Source: Paraburkholderia sp.
GTDB lineage: Bacteria; Pseudomonadota; Gammaproteobacteria; Burkholderiales; Burkholderiaceae
Direction: 5' to 3'
Length of the DNA stretch: 64,000 bases
Assembly: GCF_024281035.1 (NCBI RefSeq)
Contig: NZ_JAMXLH010000050.1
Span: 186,001 to 250,000 of the forward strand
Positions 32,827-41,523 of this stretch are shown in pieces (the stretch's first letter is position 1; the number at the start of each line of letters is the position of its first letter). A model generated the notes under the pieces. That model saw only the letters and a program-made list of their open reading frames with translations, did no database searches and was not told where the DNA came from. The position numbers were made by a program, and so were the translations under genes.

Positions 32827-33174
32827 ATGGCCGACGAAGCCTCAACCGAATACTTCATTCAAGGCATCACTTCGAAGGGGAAGAAATTTCGCCCCAGCGA
32901 CTGGTCGGAGCGCCTGGCCGGCGTGATGTCCAGCTTCGGACCCAAGGCTGCGATGAACGCGCGGGGACCGAATGCCTACCTGGGGTACTCGCTGTATGTC
33001 CGGCCGACGATGATCGGCGATCTCAAGTGTGTGGTGCTCGATTCGCGCTTGAAGGACATCGAGCCGATGGCATTCAACTTCGTCCTTAATTTCGCGAAAG
33101 ACAACGATCTCGTCGTGACCGAAGCGTGCGAACTCCCGCTCGATCATGCGGCACAGAAGGGTGCAAGCCGCTGA
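32827..33174 (+). CDS. DUF3579 domain protein
   Basis: A 115-residue soluble protein found widely in beta-proteobacteria with no assigned activity. Visible marks are FIQGITSKGKKFRPSDWSERL, GYSLYVRPTMIGDLKCVVLD and FAKDNDLVVTEACELP. The middle is mixed alpha/beta with no catalytic pattern that I recognise. It stands alone, followed by a terminator and convergent with rpsT. Confidence 0.88.
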   Translation: MADEASTEYFIQGITSKGKKFRPSDWSERLAGVMSSFGPKAAMNARGPNAYLGYSLYVRPTMIGDLKCVVLDSRLKDIEPMAFNFVLNFAKDNDLVVTEACELPLDHAAQKGASR

Positions 33175-33220
33175 GCGCCGCCGTGAGCACATAAGGCGCT
33201 CGCGCAACCGCTCAAAAAAT

Positions 33221-33384
33221 AACCCGCCGAGGCGGGTTTTTTTGCGCCTGCGCGCCGGGTGTTGTCCGCGGGTGCCGTCTGACACCTGGTTGAAGCGCCG
33301 TTCCGCCACGAACAAAAAAACCCGCCGAAGCGGGTTTTCATGAAGCGCAGCGGAAACAGGAGGCAGCCCGCCGAAGCGGGCTAG
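33221..33384. terminator. Three near-identical terminator-like hairpins between DUF3579 and rpsT
   Basis: AACCCGCCGAGGCGGGTT at 33221-33238 followed by T run ends the DUF3579 gene. ACCCGCCGAAGCGGGT at about 33320-33335 with seven A before it ends rpsT on the minus strand. A third copy, AGCCCGCCGAAGCGGGCT at 33366-33383, lies next to the rpsT stop without a T run. The three share the CCCGCCGAAGCGGG core with one change in the first. Confidence 0.8.
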
Positions 33385-33391
33385 CCGGGAT

Positions 33392-33667
33392 TTACTGCGC
33401 GCTGACCTGCATCGCCTTGAGGGCGGCAGACAGGCGGCTCTTCTGGCGAGCAGCCTTGTTCTTGTGAACGATTTTCTTGTCGGCGATGATGTCGAGCGTC
33501 TTTGCCGATGCCTTGAAGATTTCAGCGGCTGCAGCCTTGTCGCCAGCGTCGATAGCCTTGCGAACAGCCTTGATGGCGGTGCGGAACTTCGAGCGCAGCG
33601 CCGAGTTATGCGAGTTTGCCTTCGCGGCCTGACGGGCGCGCTTGCGTGCTTGTGCGGAGTTAGCCAT
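33392..33667 (-). CDS. rpsT: 30S ribosomal protein S20
   Basis: A 91-residue basic helical protein that binds 16S rRNA early in 30S assembly. The sequence MANSAQARKRARQAAKANSHN and the Lys/Ala-rich helices are those of S20. It stands alone, minus strand, with the terminator hairpins directly after it. Confidence 0.97.
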   Translation of the reverse strand: MANSAQARKRARQAAKANSHNSALRSKFRTAIKAVRKAIDAGDKAAAAEIFKASAKTLDIIADKKIVHKNKAARQKSRLSAALKAMQVSAQ

Positions 33668-34316
33668 TACGGTTCCTTGTCCTGTTCCTGTTTCCAGTGC
33701 CGGCCCGCTGACAATCAGTCAGGCTGGGTGGCGCTGCTTGCCTTGATCCGAACTTCCGGCAAAGTGTTTGTCCGAAAGCGCAAAACGTGTTTGGCCGGGT
33801 GCGCCTGGTGTTTTTTTCCGGTTTGGGTACCTTGGGTACCGTTCTGCCGTTCGATTATCCACTGGCGCAGCGACTGCCTTGGTGCTGAGGGCGTCAGCGC
33901 GATTGGTTGTGACTGGATTCACACGAACCGCGCGAAAAAGACGCCAAAGCAAAAGACGAATTTTAATGTTCCGAAGGCAGGTGAGCTTCGAAACTGCGAA
34001 TTATAGCAACGAAATCAGGGGCGTGGCAACCGCTGTGCGCGTTGGCGGCAAGCCGCGGACACTGGCGGGCTGACGCGGCCCGTGGAAATCGCCGAAGTGG
34101 CCGATGCGCTCGCTCACGCAAGAGAATAGGGGTGCGATTGAATGGCGCCCGGCGCCGCAAGTTGATCGAACGCAGCGTGAAGCTCGCTGTCAGAATCGCG
34201 GACCCGAACGGCGGCACGTCGCTGATGCGGCCGAAGCGGCCTATGCAGCCGATGCGGTCAACGCAGCCGATGCGCTTCGACGGCGCACCGCGTGCCACCC
34301 GTATAATAAGCGCCCC
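33668..34316. other. Intergenic region between rpsT and murJ
   Basis: A 649-base divergent gap. The rpsT side is less GC-rich and should hold its promoter. TTGGGTACC occurs twice in tandem near 33824-33841. At the right end TATAAT stands at 34302-34307. No gene or RNA recognised; reading frames here are short and lack features. Confidence 0.4.
34302..34316 (+). promoter_or_regulatory. murJ -10 box directly before the start codon
   Basis: A consensus TATAAT at 34302-34307 is only 9 bases before the murJ ATG at 34317. Transcription from it would begin about 34313-34316, so the mRNA would have almost no leader and no ribosome site. The -35 region is weak (TTCGAC, spacing about 20). Confidence 0.5.
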
Positions 34317-35867
34317 ATGAATCTATTCCGAGCCCTGTTGACGGTCAGCGGCTTCACGCTGCTGTCGCGCGTGACCGGCCTGGCGCGCGAAACGCTGATT
34401 GCACGTGCTTTTGGCGCGAGCCAGTTCACCGACGCCTTCTACGTCGCGTTCCGCATTCCCAATCTGCTGCGCCGGATTTCGGCGGAAGGCGCGTTTTCGC
34501 AAGCCTTCGTGCCGATCCTCGCCGAGTTCAAGAACCAGAAGGGCCATGACGCGACCCGCGATCTCGTCGACGCCATGTCGACGGTGCTCGCCTGGGCGCT
34601 CGCCATTCTGTCGGTGTTAGGCATTTTCGGCGCGTCGTTTGTCGTGACGGTCGTCGCGGGGGGGCTCAAGACCGACGGTCATGCGTTCACGCTTGCGGTT
34701 GCGATGACGCGCATCATGTTTCCGTACATCGTGTTCATTTCGCTGACGTCGCTCGCGGCCGGCGTGCTCAACACATACAAGCAGTTCTCGCTGCCCGCGT
34801 TCGCGCCGGTCCTGCTCAACGTCGCGTTCATCTTCGCGGCCGTGGTCGTCGCGCCGCACCTGAAGCAGCCGGTGTATGCGCTCGCGTGGGCCGTGATCGC
34901 CGGCGGCGTGCTGCAGTTCTTCGTGCAGTTGCCGGGTCTCAAGCGCATCGACATGACGCCGCGCATCGGCTGGAATCCGGTCAAGGCGCTCGCGCACCGC
35001 GGCGTGAAGCGCGTGCTCGCGAAGATGGTGCCCGCGATGTTCGCCGTCTCGGTCGCGCAGATCAGCCTCATCATCAACACCAACATCGCCTCGCGCCTTG
35101 GCCCGGGCGCGGTTTCGTGGATCAACTTCGCCGACCGGCTCATGGAGTTCCCGACCGCGCTGCTCGGCGTCGCGCTCGGCACGATCCTGCTGCCGAGTCT
35201 CTCCAAGGCGCACGTCGACGCAGATACGCACGAATATTCCGCACTGCTCGACTGGGGCTTGCGCGTGACCTTCCTGCTCGCCGCGCCTTCGGCGATTGCG
35301 CTCTTTTTCTTCGCCGAGCCGCTCACCGCGACGCTCTTCCACTACGGCAAGTTCGACGCGCGTTCGGTCGTCATGGTGGGCCGTGCGCTCTCCGCGTACG
35401 GCGTGGGGCTGATCGGCCTCATCCTCATCAAGATCCTCGCGCCCGGTTTCTATGCGCGCCAGGACATCAAGACGCCCGTGAAGATCGGCGTGGGCGTGCT
35501 CGTCGCCACGCAGATCAGCAACTACATCTTCGTGCCGATCCTGTCCCACGCGGGCCTGACGCTGTCGGTCGGGCTCGGCGCGTGCATCAACGCGCTGTTA
35601 CTCTTCATCGGCCTGCGCCGGCGCGGGATCTACACGCCGTCGTCGGGCTGGGCGAAGTTCTTCGTGCAGTTGCTCGGGGCATGCCTCGTGCTGGCGGGTG
35701 CGATGCACTGGAGCGCGAACGCCTACGACTGGATCGGCCTGCGCCACGCGCCGCTCGCGCGCATCGCGCTGCTCGGCGCCTGCCTTGTGCTGTTCGCCGC
35801 GCTATATTTCGGTATGCTTTGGCTCATGGGCTTCAAGTACGCGTACTTCAAGAGGCGGGCGAAGTGA
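34317..35867 (+). CDS. murJ: Lipid II flippase MurJ
   Basis: A 516-residue inner-membrane protein of the MOP/MviN family that flips lipid II to the periplasm for peptidoglycan synthesis. About fourteen hydrophobic helices are seen. Typical stretches are GFTLLSRVTGLARETLIARAF, IPNLLRRISAEGAFSQAFVP and NFADRLMEFPTALLGVALGT, including the conserved Arg residues of the central cavity. The ATG at 34317 gives MNLFRALL, the family start; no ribosome site is visible before it. The stop overlaps the next gene in GTGA. Confidence 0.95.
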   Translation: MNLFRALLTVSGFTLLSRVTGLARETLIARAFGASQFTDAFYVAFRIPNLLRRISAEGAFSQAFVPILAEFKNQKGHDATRDLVDAMSTVLAWALAILSVLGIFGASFVVTVVAGGLKTDGHAFTLAVAMTRIMFPYIVFISLTSLAAGVLNTYKQFSLPAFAPVLLNVAFIFAAVVVAPHLKQPVYALAWAVIAGGVLQFFVQLPGLKRIDMTPRIGWNPVKALAHRGVKRVLAKMVPAMFAVSVAQISLIINTNIASRLGPGAVSWINFADRLMEFPTALLGVALGTILLPSLSKAHVDADTHEYSALLDWGLRVTFLLAAPSAIALFFFAEPLTATLFHYGKFDARSVVMVGRALSAYGVGLIGLILIKILAPGFYARQDIKTPVKIGVGVLVATQISNYIFVPILSHAGLTLSVGLGACINALLLFIGLRRRGIYTPSSGWAKFFVQLLGACLVLAGAMHWSANAYDWIGLRHAPLARIALLGACLVLFAALYFGMLWLMGFKYAYFKRRAK

Positions 35868-36718
35868 CCACGATCAGCACGCGGGTTCTCGATTATTTCA
35901 GCGCGCTCGTCGCCGATGACGACAGTCTGCCGCTCACCGAAGCGGCGCTTTCGATCGCGCAGGACGCGTATCCCGATCTCGACATGCAGGGCACGCTCGC
36001 CGAAATCGACGAACTCGCCATGCGCGTGCGCCGCCGCCTGCCCGAAGGCGCGGGCGTTCGCGAGCGGATCTCGATCCTGAACCAGTGCTTCTTCCGCGAG
36101 TTCGGCTTCGCCGCCAACCTCAACGACTATTACGATCCCGACAACAGCCATCTGAACGCCGTGCTCACGCGCCGGCGCGGCATTCCCATTTCGCTCGCTG
36201 TGCTGTATCTGGAGATCGCCCAGCAACTGGATCTGCCGGTGCAGGGCGTGGCGTTTCCGGGGCATTTCCTGCTGCGCGCGTCGCTGCCCGAAGGCGACGC
36301 GATGCTCGACCCCACGACGGGCCACACGCTCTCCGAGTCCGACATGGTCGAATTGCTGGAGCCGTTCGTGGCGAAGGCAGGCGATTCGGTCGCGCGGGCG
36401 CTGCGCATGCTGCTCGAACCGGCGACGCGCCGCGAGATCGTCGCGCGCATGCTGCGCAACCTGAAATCGATCTATCTGCAGACGGAACGCTGGCAGCGCC
36501 TGCTCGCGATCCAGCAGCGGCTCGTGATCCTGCTGCCGTACGACATCGAGGAAGTACGCGACCGCGGCTTCGCGTATTCGCGGCTCGACTACCTGCGCCC
36601 GGCGCTCGAAGATCTCGAGCGCTATCTCGACGAACGTCCCGACGCCGACGACGCGATGGTCGTCGAATCGCAGTTGCAGGACTTACGTCAGCGCGTGCTC
36701 GACAACGAACAGGATTGA
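35864..36718 (+). CDS. SirB1-family transglutaminase-like/TPR protein
   Basis: A 284-residue protein of the SirB1 family: an N-terminal transglutaminase-like core (ISILNQCFFREFGFAANLNDYYDPDNSHLNAVL, written here in parts: NQCFFREFGF, DNSHLNAVL, GVAFPGHFLLR) and a C-terminal TPR-like region (residues about 205-275). It has no proven enzymatic role. The start is GTG at 35864 overlapping the murJ stop, so translation is coupled to murJ. A terminator at 36748 ends the pair. Confidence 0.87.
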   Translation: MTTISTRVLDYFSALVADDDSLPLTEAALSIAQDAYPDLDMQGTLAEIDELAMRVRRRLPEGAGVRERISILNQCFFREFGFAANLNDYYDPDNSHLNAVLTRRRGIPISLAVLYLEIAQQLDLPVQGVAFPGHFLLRASLPEGDAMLDPTTGHTLSESDMVELLEPFVAKAGDSVARALRMLLEPATRREIVARMLRNLKSIYLQTERWQRLLAIQQRLVILLPYDIEEVRDRGFAYSRLDYLRPALEDLERYLDERPDADDAMVVESQLQDLRQRVLDNEQD

Positions 36719-36747
36719 GCGCGATCCCGCGATGACCGCGCTCAGAT

Positions 36748-36784
36748 AAAAAACCGCGACATTGTCATGTCGCGGTTTTTTTTT
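36748..36784. terminator. Bidirectional terminator after sirB1-like gene
   Basis: AAAAAACCGCGACA pairs with TGTCGCGGTTTTTT around a short loop, with a long T run on the plus strand. It serves both the SirB1-like gene and the converging SDR gene. Confidence 0.88.
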
Positions 36785-36817
36785 CGTTCGCAGGCGCCGC
36801 AGCGGCGTCGCGCGCAA

Positions 36818-37576
36818 TCACTTCGGCTGCATGCGGATCGCGCCGTCGAGCCGGATCACTTCGCCGTTGAGCATCGGATTCTCGAAGATCTGCTTGACGA
36901 GCATCGCGTACTCGGCCGGTTTGCCGAGGCGCGACGGGAACGGCACCATCGCGCCGAGCGCGTCCTGCACTTCCTTGGGCATGCCGAGCAGCATCGGCGT
37001 TTCGAAGATGCCGGGCGCGATCGTCATCACGCGGATGCCGCTGCGCGAGAGATCGCGCGCGACCGGCAGCGTCATGCCGACGATGCCGCCCTTCGAAGCC
37101 GCATAGGCCGCCTGGCCGATCTGGCCGTCGTAGGCCGCGACCGACGCCGTGTTGACGATCACGCCGCGCTCACCGCCTTCCGCGGGCGCGGTCTGCGCAA
37201 TCGCGGCTGCCGCGAGACGGATCATGTTGAACGTGCCGATCAGATTGACCGAAATGGTCTTCGCGAATACGTCGAGCGGGTGCGGGCCGTCCTTGCCGAC
37301 CGTCTTCACGGCGGGGGCGATGCCCGCGCAGTTGACGAGGCCGCGCAGCGTGCCGAGCGCCGTCGCCGCCGCCACGGCGCGGGCGCCGTCTTCTTCGCCC
37401 GCCACGTTGCACTTCACGAACACGCCGCCCAGTTCTTTCGCGAGCGCAACGCCCGCGTCTTCATTGAGGTCGGCGATGACGGGCTTGCCGCCTTCGGCCG
37501 CAATCAGGCGTGCCGTCGCTGCACCGAGGCCCGACGCACCGCCGGTGATGAGGAATACGTTGTCGCGGATCTGCAT
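36818..37576 (-). CDS. Short-chain dehydrogenase, HSD10 / 3-hydroxyacyl-CoA dehydrogenase type 2
   Basis: A 252-residue short-chain dehydrogenase. The Rossmann motif is TGGASGLG, and catalytic Ser, Tyr and Lys are in NTASVAAYDGQIGQ and AYAASKGG. The features VNCAGIAPAVKTVGK and GIFETPMLLGMP fit the HSD17B10 group, which oxidises 2-methyl-3-hydroxybutyryl-CoA and related substrates in isoleucine and branched fatty-acid breakdown. It stands alone between sirB1 and adk. Substrate is inferred from family. Confidence 0.87.
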   Translation of the reverse strand: MQIRDNVFLITGGASGLGAATARLIAAEGGKPVIADLNEDAGVALAKELGGVFVKCNVAGEEDGARAVAAATALGTLRGLVNCAGIAPAVKTVGKDGPHPLDVFAKTISVNLIGTFNMIRLAAAAIAQTAPAEGGERGVIVNTASVAAYDGQIGQAAYAASKGGIVGMTLPVARDLSRSGIRVMTIAPGIFETPMLLGMPKEVQDALGAMVPFPSRLGKPAEYAMLVKQIFENPMLNGEVIRLDGAIRMQPK

Positions 37577-37765
37577 GTCTCTTCTCCATTTGTTATGGGT
37601 GTGATGCAGGCGGCACGCATGAAAAACGGGCCGCCCGGCGTCGCACTTGTGGCGCGACGCCAGCCGGCCCGCAGGCAAACCAGCAAGATCCGAGCAAGAC
37701 CGGCTAAAGCATGACTGGGGGAGCCGGCCACGCCGGTCTTCCCCGGCTGGCCGGCGTCGAGTGGC

Positions 37766-38428
37766 TTACTTGAGCACGTCGAATACGCGGGCGCGAATTT
37801 CGTCGACGCCGCCAAGGCCCGAGATGGCCCGGTACTGCGGCGCCTTCAGCCCGTTTTCCTCGCCGCGCTTCGCCCAATCGCTGTAGTAGGCGATGAGCGG
37901 CTTGGTCTGCGCGACGTACACGTCGAGACGCTTGCGCACGGTCTCTTCCTTGTCGTCGTCGCGCTGGACGAGCGCCTCGCCGGTCACGTCGTCCTTCATT
38001 TCCTCTTTCGGCGGATTGAACTTGACGTGGTACGTGCGGCCCGACGCCGGGTGCATGCGGCGGCCGCTCATGCGCGTGATGATCTCGTCGAACGGAACGT
38101 CGATCTCAAGCACGTAGTCGATCGCAACGCCGGCCTGTTTCATCGCTTCGGCTTGCGGCAGCGTGCGCGGGAAACCGTCGAACAGGTAGCCGTTTGCGCA
38201 ATCGGGTTGCTGAAGGCGTTCCTTCACGAGGTTGATGATCAGCTCGTCAGTCACGAGTTCGCCCGCATCCATGAAGCGCTTCGCTTCGATGCCGAGCGGC
38301 GTGCCGGCTTTCACGGCCGCGCGCAGCATGTCGCCGGTCGAGATTTGCGGGATGCCGAACTTCTCCTTGATGAAGTTTGCCTGGGTTCCCTTGCCCGCGC
38401 CCGGGGCGCCCAACAGGATCAAACGCAT
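37766..38428 (-). CDS. adk: Adenylate kinase
   Basis: A 220-residue long-form adenylate kinase, interconverting AMP, ADP and ATP. The P-loop is GAPGAGKGTQ, the NMP region has STGDMLRAAV, and the LID (MSGRRMHPASGRTYHVKFNPP) carries His/Ser/Thr in place of zinc cysteines, as in enteric enzymes. The ATG at 38428 gives MRLILLGAPG. kdsB lies upstream on the same strand, 282 bases away, as in other Burkholderiaceae. Confidence 0.97.
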   Translation of the reverse strand: MRLILLGAPGAGKGTQANFIKEKFGIPQISTGDMLRAAVKAGTPLGIEAKRFMDAGELVTDELIINLVKERLQQPDCANGYLFDGFPRTLPQAEAMKQAGVAIDYVLEIDVPFDEIITRMSGRRMHPASGRTYHVKFNPPKEEMKDDVTGEALVQRDDDKEETVRKRLDVYVAQTKPLIAYYSDWAKRGEENGLKAPQYRAISGLGGVDEIRARVFDVLK

Positions 38429-38710
38429 ATCAACAATCTCCAAAGCTGTGTGAATTCTTGCGGCGCGGCGTGCACCATGTGGGCAGCATCGGCGGCGGTC
38501 GTGTGTCTTCCTCCCGTTCGCGCGGATGCCGCTTTCGACTGTGCCAGCGGGTTGCAGGCACGTCCTGCGCGGCAACATCCGCGGTTTTTGGCGCGGACGG
38601 CGCAGCAGGGCGAGATCGGTGAACTATGGGGAAAACCCCGACGCACAAAGGCTTTGACGGCGCGCACGAACGATTGATTATGCCACGGGATATTGGCCCT
38701 ACGGCCGGAA

Positions 38711-39508
38711 TTAAGGTCGGTATAGCGCCTGCACGCGTGCGAGATCGGCTGGCGTATCGACACCCGGCGCCGGTGCTTCGGCCGTTACGAGCACGGCAAT
38801 GCGCTCGCCATGCCACATCGCGCGCAGTTGCTCGAGCGCTTCGACTTGCTCGATGGGCGAGTGTTCGAGCGCCGGATAGCTGCGCAGGAATTTCGCGCGA
38901 TACGCGTACAGGCCGATGTGGCGATAGACGGTCGCGTTCGGTGCGGGCATGGCGGCCAGATCGAGACGCGCGGGCGACCAGTGCGGCTGCCACGCGTCGC
39001 GGGCCCAGGGAATGGGCGCACGCGAGAAATAGAGCGCCACGCCGCGGGCATCGAGCACGACCTTCACCACATTCGGGCTGAAGATGTCCTCCGGAGCCGT
39101 GATCGGATGCGCAGCCGTCGCAATCGCGCATTCGGGGTGCGCGGCGAGATGCGACGCAACGTCGCATACGAGCGCCGGATCGATCAGCGGCTCGTCGCCC
39201 TGCACGTTGACGACGATCGTGTCGTCGCTCCAGCCGTACTGCGTCGCGACTTCGGCGAGGCGGTCGGTGCCCGACGGATGGTCCGCGCGCGTGAGTACGG
39301 CTTCGAAGCCGTGGTCGCGTGCGGCGTCGAGCACGCTCTGGGCGTCGGAGGCGATCAGCACCTGCTGCGCGCCGGAGGCCTTCGCGCGCTCGGCCACGCG
39401 CACCACCATCGGCTTGCCGCCGATGTCGGCGAGCGGCTTGTTCGGCAGCCGCGTCGACGCGAGACGCGCCGGGACGACGGCGATGAAAGGTTGCACGGGT
39501 ACGGTCAT
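38711..39508 (-). CDS. kdsB: 3-deoxy-manno-octulosonate cytidylyltransferase
   Basis: A 265-residue enzyme that makes CMP-Kdo for lipopolysaccharide. The nucleotide site is VVPARLASTRLPNKPLADIGGKP, cut here as RLASTRLPNKPLA, and NVQGDEPLIDP is the metal and CTP site. ATG at 39508 chosen from family length. It follows trm112 and lpxK on the minus strand, so three envelope-linked genes lie together, the usual beta-proteobacterial order. Confidence 0.95.
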   Translation of the reverse strand: MTVPVQPFIAVVPARLASTRLPNKPLADIGGKPMVVRVAERAKASGAQQVLIASDAQSVLDAARDHGFEAVLTRADHPSGTDRLAEVATQYGWSDDTIVVNVQGDEPLIDPALVCDVASHLAAHPECAIATAAHPITAPEDIFSPNVVKVVLDARGVALYFSRAPIPWARDAWQPHWSPARLDLAAMPAPNATVYRHIGLYAYRAKFLRSYPALEHSPIEQVEALEQLRAMWHGERIAVLVTAEAPAPGVDTPADLARVQALYRP

Positions 39509-39618
39509 GGCCAGCTCGGGGAGGGCGGAAAATGAAAACGCGCCGCAGGCGGCGCGCATGGGCAAGGCTTCAGATCGGGCGGGCGTGCTTGGCGCGAAAC
39601 GCGCAGCGCGCCGCAGGA

Positions 39619-39822
39619 TCAGGCGGCGCCAGGACCGGCCGGATCGACCGGCGTGCCCTCGACCGTCTGGCGCGCCTCGTCGACGAGCATGACGGGAATG
39701 CCGTCGCGGATCGGGAAGGCGAGCTTGTCGGCGTTGCAGATCAACTCCTGCGCTGCGCGGTCGTAAGTGAGCGGGCCCTTGCAGATCGGGCAGACCAGGA
39801 TTTCAAGCAGACGGGCGTCCAC
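39619..39822 (-). CDS. Trm112-family zinc-finger-like protein
   Basis: A 67-residue protein with the start DARLLEILVCPICKGPL (CxxC) and ELICNADKLAFPIRDGIPVML, the Trm112/YcaR family. Only the first Cys pair and one further Cys are seen, as in bacterial members, so zinc binding may be partial. Eukaryotic Trm112 activates methyltransferases; the bacterial role is unknown. I choose GTG at 39822, the only start that fits the family; it overlaps the lpxK end by 20 bases. Confidence 0.85.
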   Translation of the reverse strand: MDARLLEILVCPICKGPLTYDRAAQELICNADKLAFPIRDGIPVMLVDEARQTVEGTPVDPAGPGAA

Positions 39823-40858
39823 GTAGTTTCTCCACAACCAGGGTAATAAGACGATGATCGAGCGCGGCAACGACCGGGACGACCCAGATGCGCGCATCGT
39901 TCCAGGCTGCCAATTTTACTGCATCCTTTTCGGTGACCAGGATCGCGTCGGCCTTGACCTCGGTGAACGGATTGGTCGCGAATGCGTAGTGATCGGGCAG
40001 CGGCATGGTTTGCGGGGCGAGCCCCGCGCCGCGCAGCGTCGCGAAAAAGCGCTCGGGCGAGCCGATGCCGGCCGCCGCCACAATGCGCTGGGCGGGCTGG
40101 CCAGGTTGAGCGGTTTGTTTGTCCGGCGCGCCTGCGAACTGCGCGAGCGGACGGCGCAGCGCAGGACTGGACAGATGCCACGCTTCGCCGGGTTCGAGCT
40201 TCAGCGCGAAGGTATTGGGCCACGGCGGCAGCGCACGCTCGAACGGATTGTTGATGAGCGTTGCGTCGCGGCTGCGCGAGAGCGTCTCGCGCAGCGGCCC
40301 GGCGGGCAGCAGGAAGCCGTTGCCGCCCAGCCGGTGGTCGAACACGACGAGCTCGACGTCGCGCGCGAGGCGATAGTGCTGGAGGCCGTCGTCGCTGATG
40401 ATCACGTCGATGTCGTGATGCGCGGCGCGCAACGCCCGCGCGGCGGCGACGCGATCGGGTGAGACCCACACGGGCGCGCCGGTGCGGCGGGCGATCAGAA
40501 GGGGTTCGTCGCCCGCGACGCGCGCAGGCGTGGCCGACGTAACTGGCGTCGGCCGTTCGACTTTCGCACCGTAGCCGCGCGAGATGACGCCCGGCGTGAA
40601 GCCGGCGGCGCGCAGCGCGTCGACGAGCGCGATCACGGTCGGCGTCTTGCCGGTGCCGCCAACGGTCACGTTGCCGACCACGACGACGGGCACACCGACG
40701 TGCACGGTCTTGAGCCAGCCGAGCGCGTAAGCGGCGCGGCGTGCGCCGCTTATCGCGGCGAACACGGCCGCAAGCGGCGTGAGCGCCCACGCGAGCGGGC
40801 CACGCCGCTGCCACTCGCGTGTCAGCCGGCTCTCGATGCGCGAAGCGAGGCCGCTCAT
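39803..40858 (-). CDS. lpxK: Tetraacyldisaccharide 4'-kinase
   Basis: A 351-residue membrane-associated kinase that phosphorylates the 4' position of the lipid A precursor. The P-loop is VGNVTVGGTGKTP, followed by ISRGYGAK, IISDDGLQHYRL and VVFDHRLGGNGFLLPAGPLRE, all standard for LpxK. The start at 40858 gives MSGLASRIE; the frame continues upstream through a repeat-rich region that is probably non-coding. It leads into trm112 and kdsB. Confidence 0.95.
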   Translation of the reverse strand: MSGLASRIESRLTREWQRRGPLAWALTPLAAVFAAISGARRAAYALGWLKTVHVGVPVVVVGNVTVGGTGKTPTVIALVDALRAAGFTPGVISRGYGAKVERPTPVTSATPARVAGDEPLLIARRTGAPVWVSPDRVAAARALRAAHHDIDVIISDDGLQHYRLARDVELVVFDHRLGGNGFLLPAGPLRETLSRSRDATLINNPFERALPPWPNTFALKLEPGEAWHLSSPALRRPLAQFAGAPDKQTAQPGQPAQRIVAAAGIGSPERFFATLRGAGLAPQTMPLPDHYAFATNPFTEVKADAILVTEKDAVKLAAWNDARIWVVPVVAALDHRLITLVVEKLRGRPSA

Positions 40859-41187
40859 TGGCACAGGAACCGGCGCGACCGGTGCGCGCGTGCGCGTCCG
40901 TGTGCGGGCGTCGCGCGTGAAAGCAGGACGGACGGGACTGGCATCGGGCGGTTCTCCGGAGCGTGAACGAACGGGGCGGGCAAGGTGCTCGGCGACGCAC
41001 AACGCGACGTTCGCGCGCCGCCGCGCCACCTGGCCCGCAGTGGCCGCGAGGCCACTGTGAACCCGGGACTCTAGCGCGTGTGTACGCCACGCGGCAAGCT
41101 GCCTGCCTCGCCGGTGCGGCTCGCCGCTTTCAAGGCCCGGTATATGGCCAACCCCGGGCCAACCGCGGGCCAACCCCGCGGCCAATA

Positions 41188-41241
41188 CAGCCAGGCCCAC
41201 AGCCAGGCCCGCAGCCAGGCCCGCAGCCAGGCCCGCAGCCA
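41188..41241. repeat. 12-bp tandem repeat array, four copies plus a partial
   Basis: CAGCCAGGCCC[AG] repeats exactly at 41188, 41200, 41212 and 41224, with a partial copy from 41236. The first copy ends in A, the others in G. It lies directly beside the DnaA-box pair, in the manner of iterons. Confidence 0.9.
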
Positions 41242-41243
41242 CC

Positions 41244-41264
41244 TGTGGATAACTTTGTGGACAA
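41244..41264. promoter_or_regulatory. Two DnaA-box-like sites
   Basis: TGTGGATAA at 41244-41252 is the complement of the consensus DnaA box TTATCCACA, exact. TGTGGACAA at 41256-41264 is the complement of TTGTCCACA, a common variant. They are 3 bases apart in the same direction. Binding is inferred from sequence alone. Confidence 0.6.
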
Positions 41265-41523
41265 ACCACGGTCTGACGGGCTGGGAGGCCCATTCGTGCT
41301 ACGTTTTATCGGCGGCCAGCCCGGTTGTTTCGATAAAAAGCTACATAAAATCAATCGCATACGGCGTAATTGCGGCGTCTCCCGGGCTGCGTTTGCGGGC
41401 CGCACACCTGATTGAAATCATGTGGAAACTTCACCGCGCCTGGCGCCTTTAGCAGTTCGTGCTGGACGCAGTCGTGCCGATCGGTCTATCGTCTGTCCGG
41501 CCTGGTTTTTCGCACATTCCCCC

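Larger units (their letters stand above)
40859..41523. other. Intergenic region between lpxK and xseA with tandem repeats and DnaA boxes
   Basis: A 665-base divergent gap. It holds three GGGCCAACC-like units (about 41155-41182), then four 12-bp units CAGCCAGGCCCG (41188-41235) and a partial fifth, then two DnaA-like boxes. Frames running through the repeats give simple Gly/Leu/Ala or Ser/Gln/Ala strings and no gene-like protein. Confidence 0.6.

Noticed and set aside
41078..41452. Small frame through the 12-bp repeats upstream of xseA
   Set aside because: Ser/Gln/Ala repeats come only from the tandem DNA; no ribosome site and no conserved part.
40859..41523. Chromosomal replication origin
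   Set aside because: Only two DnaA boxes, no dnaA, dnaN, parAB or repA gene near, and repeats are GC-rich with no AT-rich unwinding stretch beside them.
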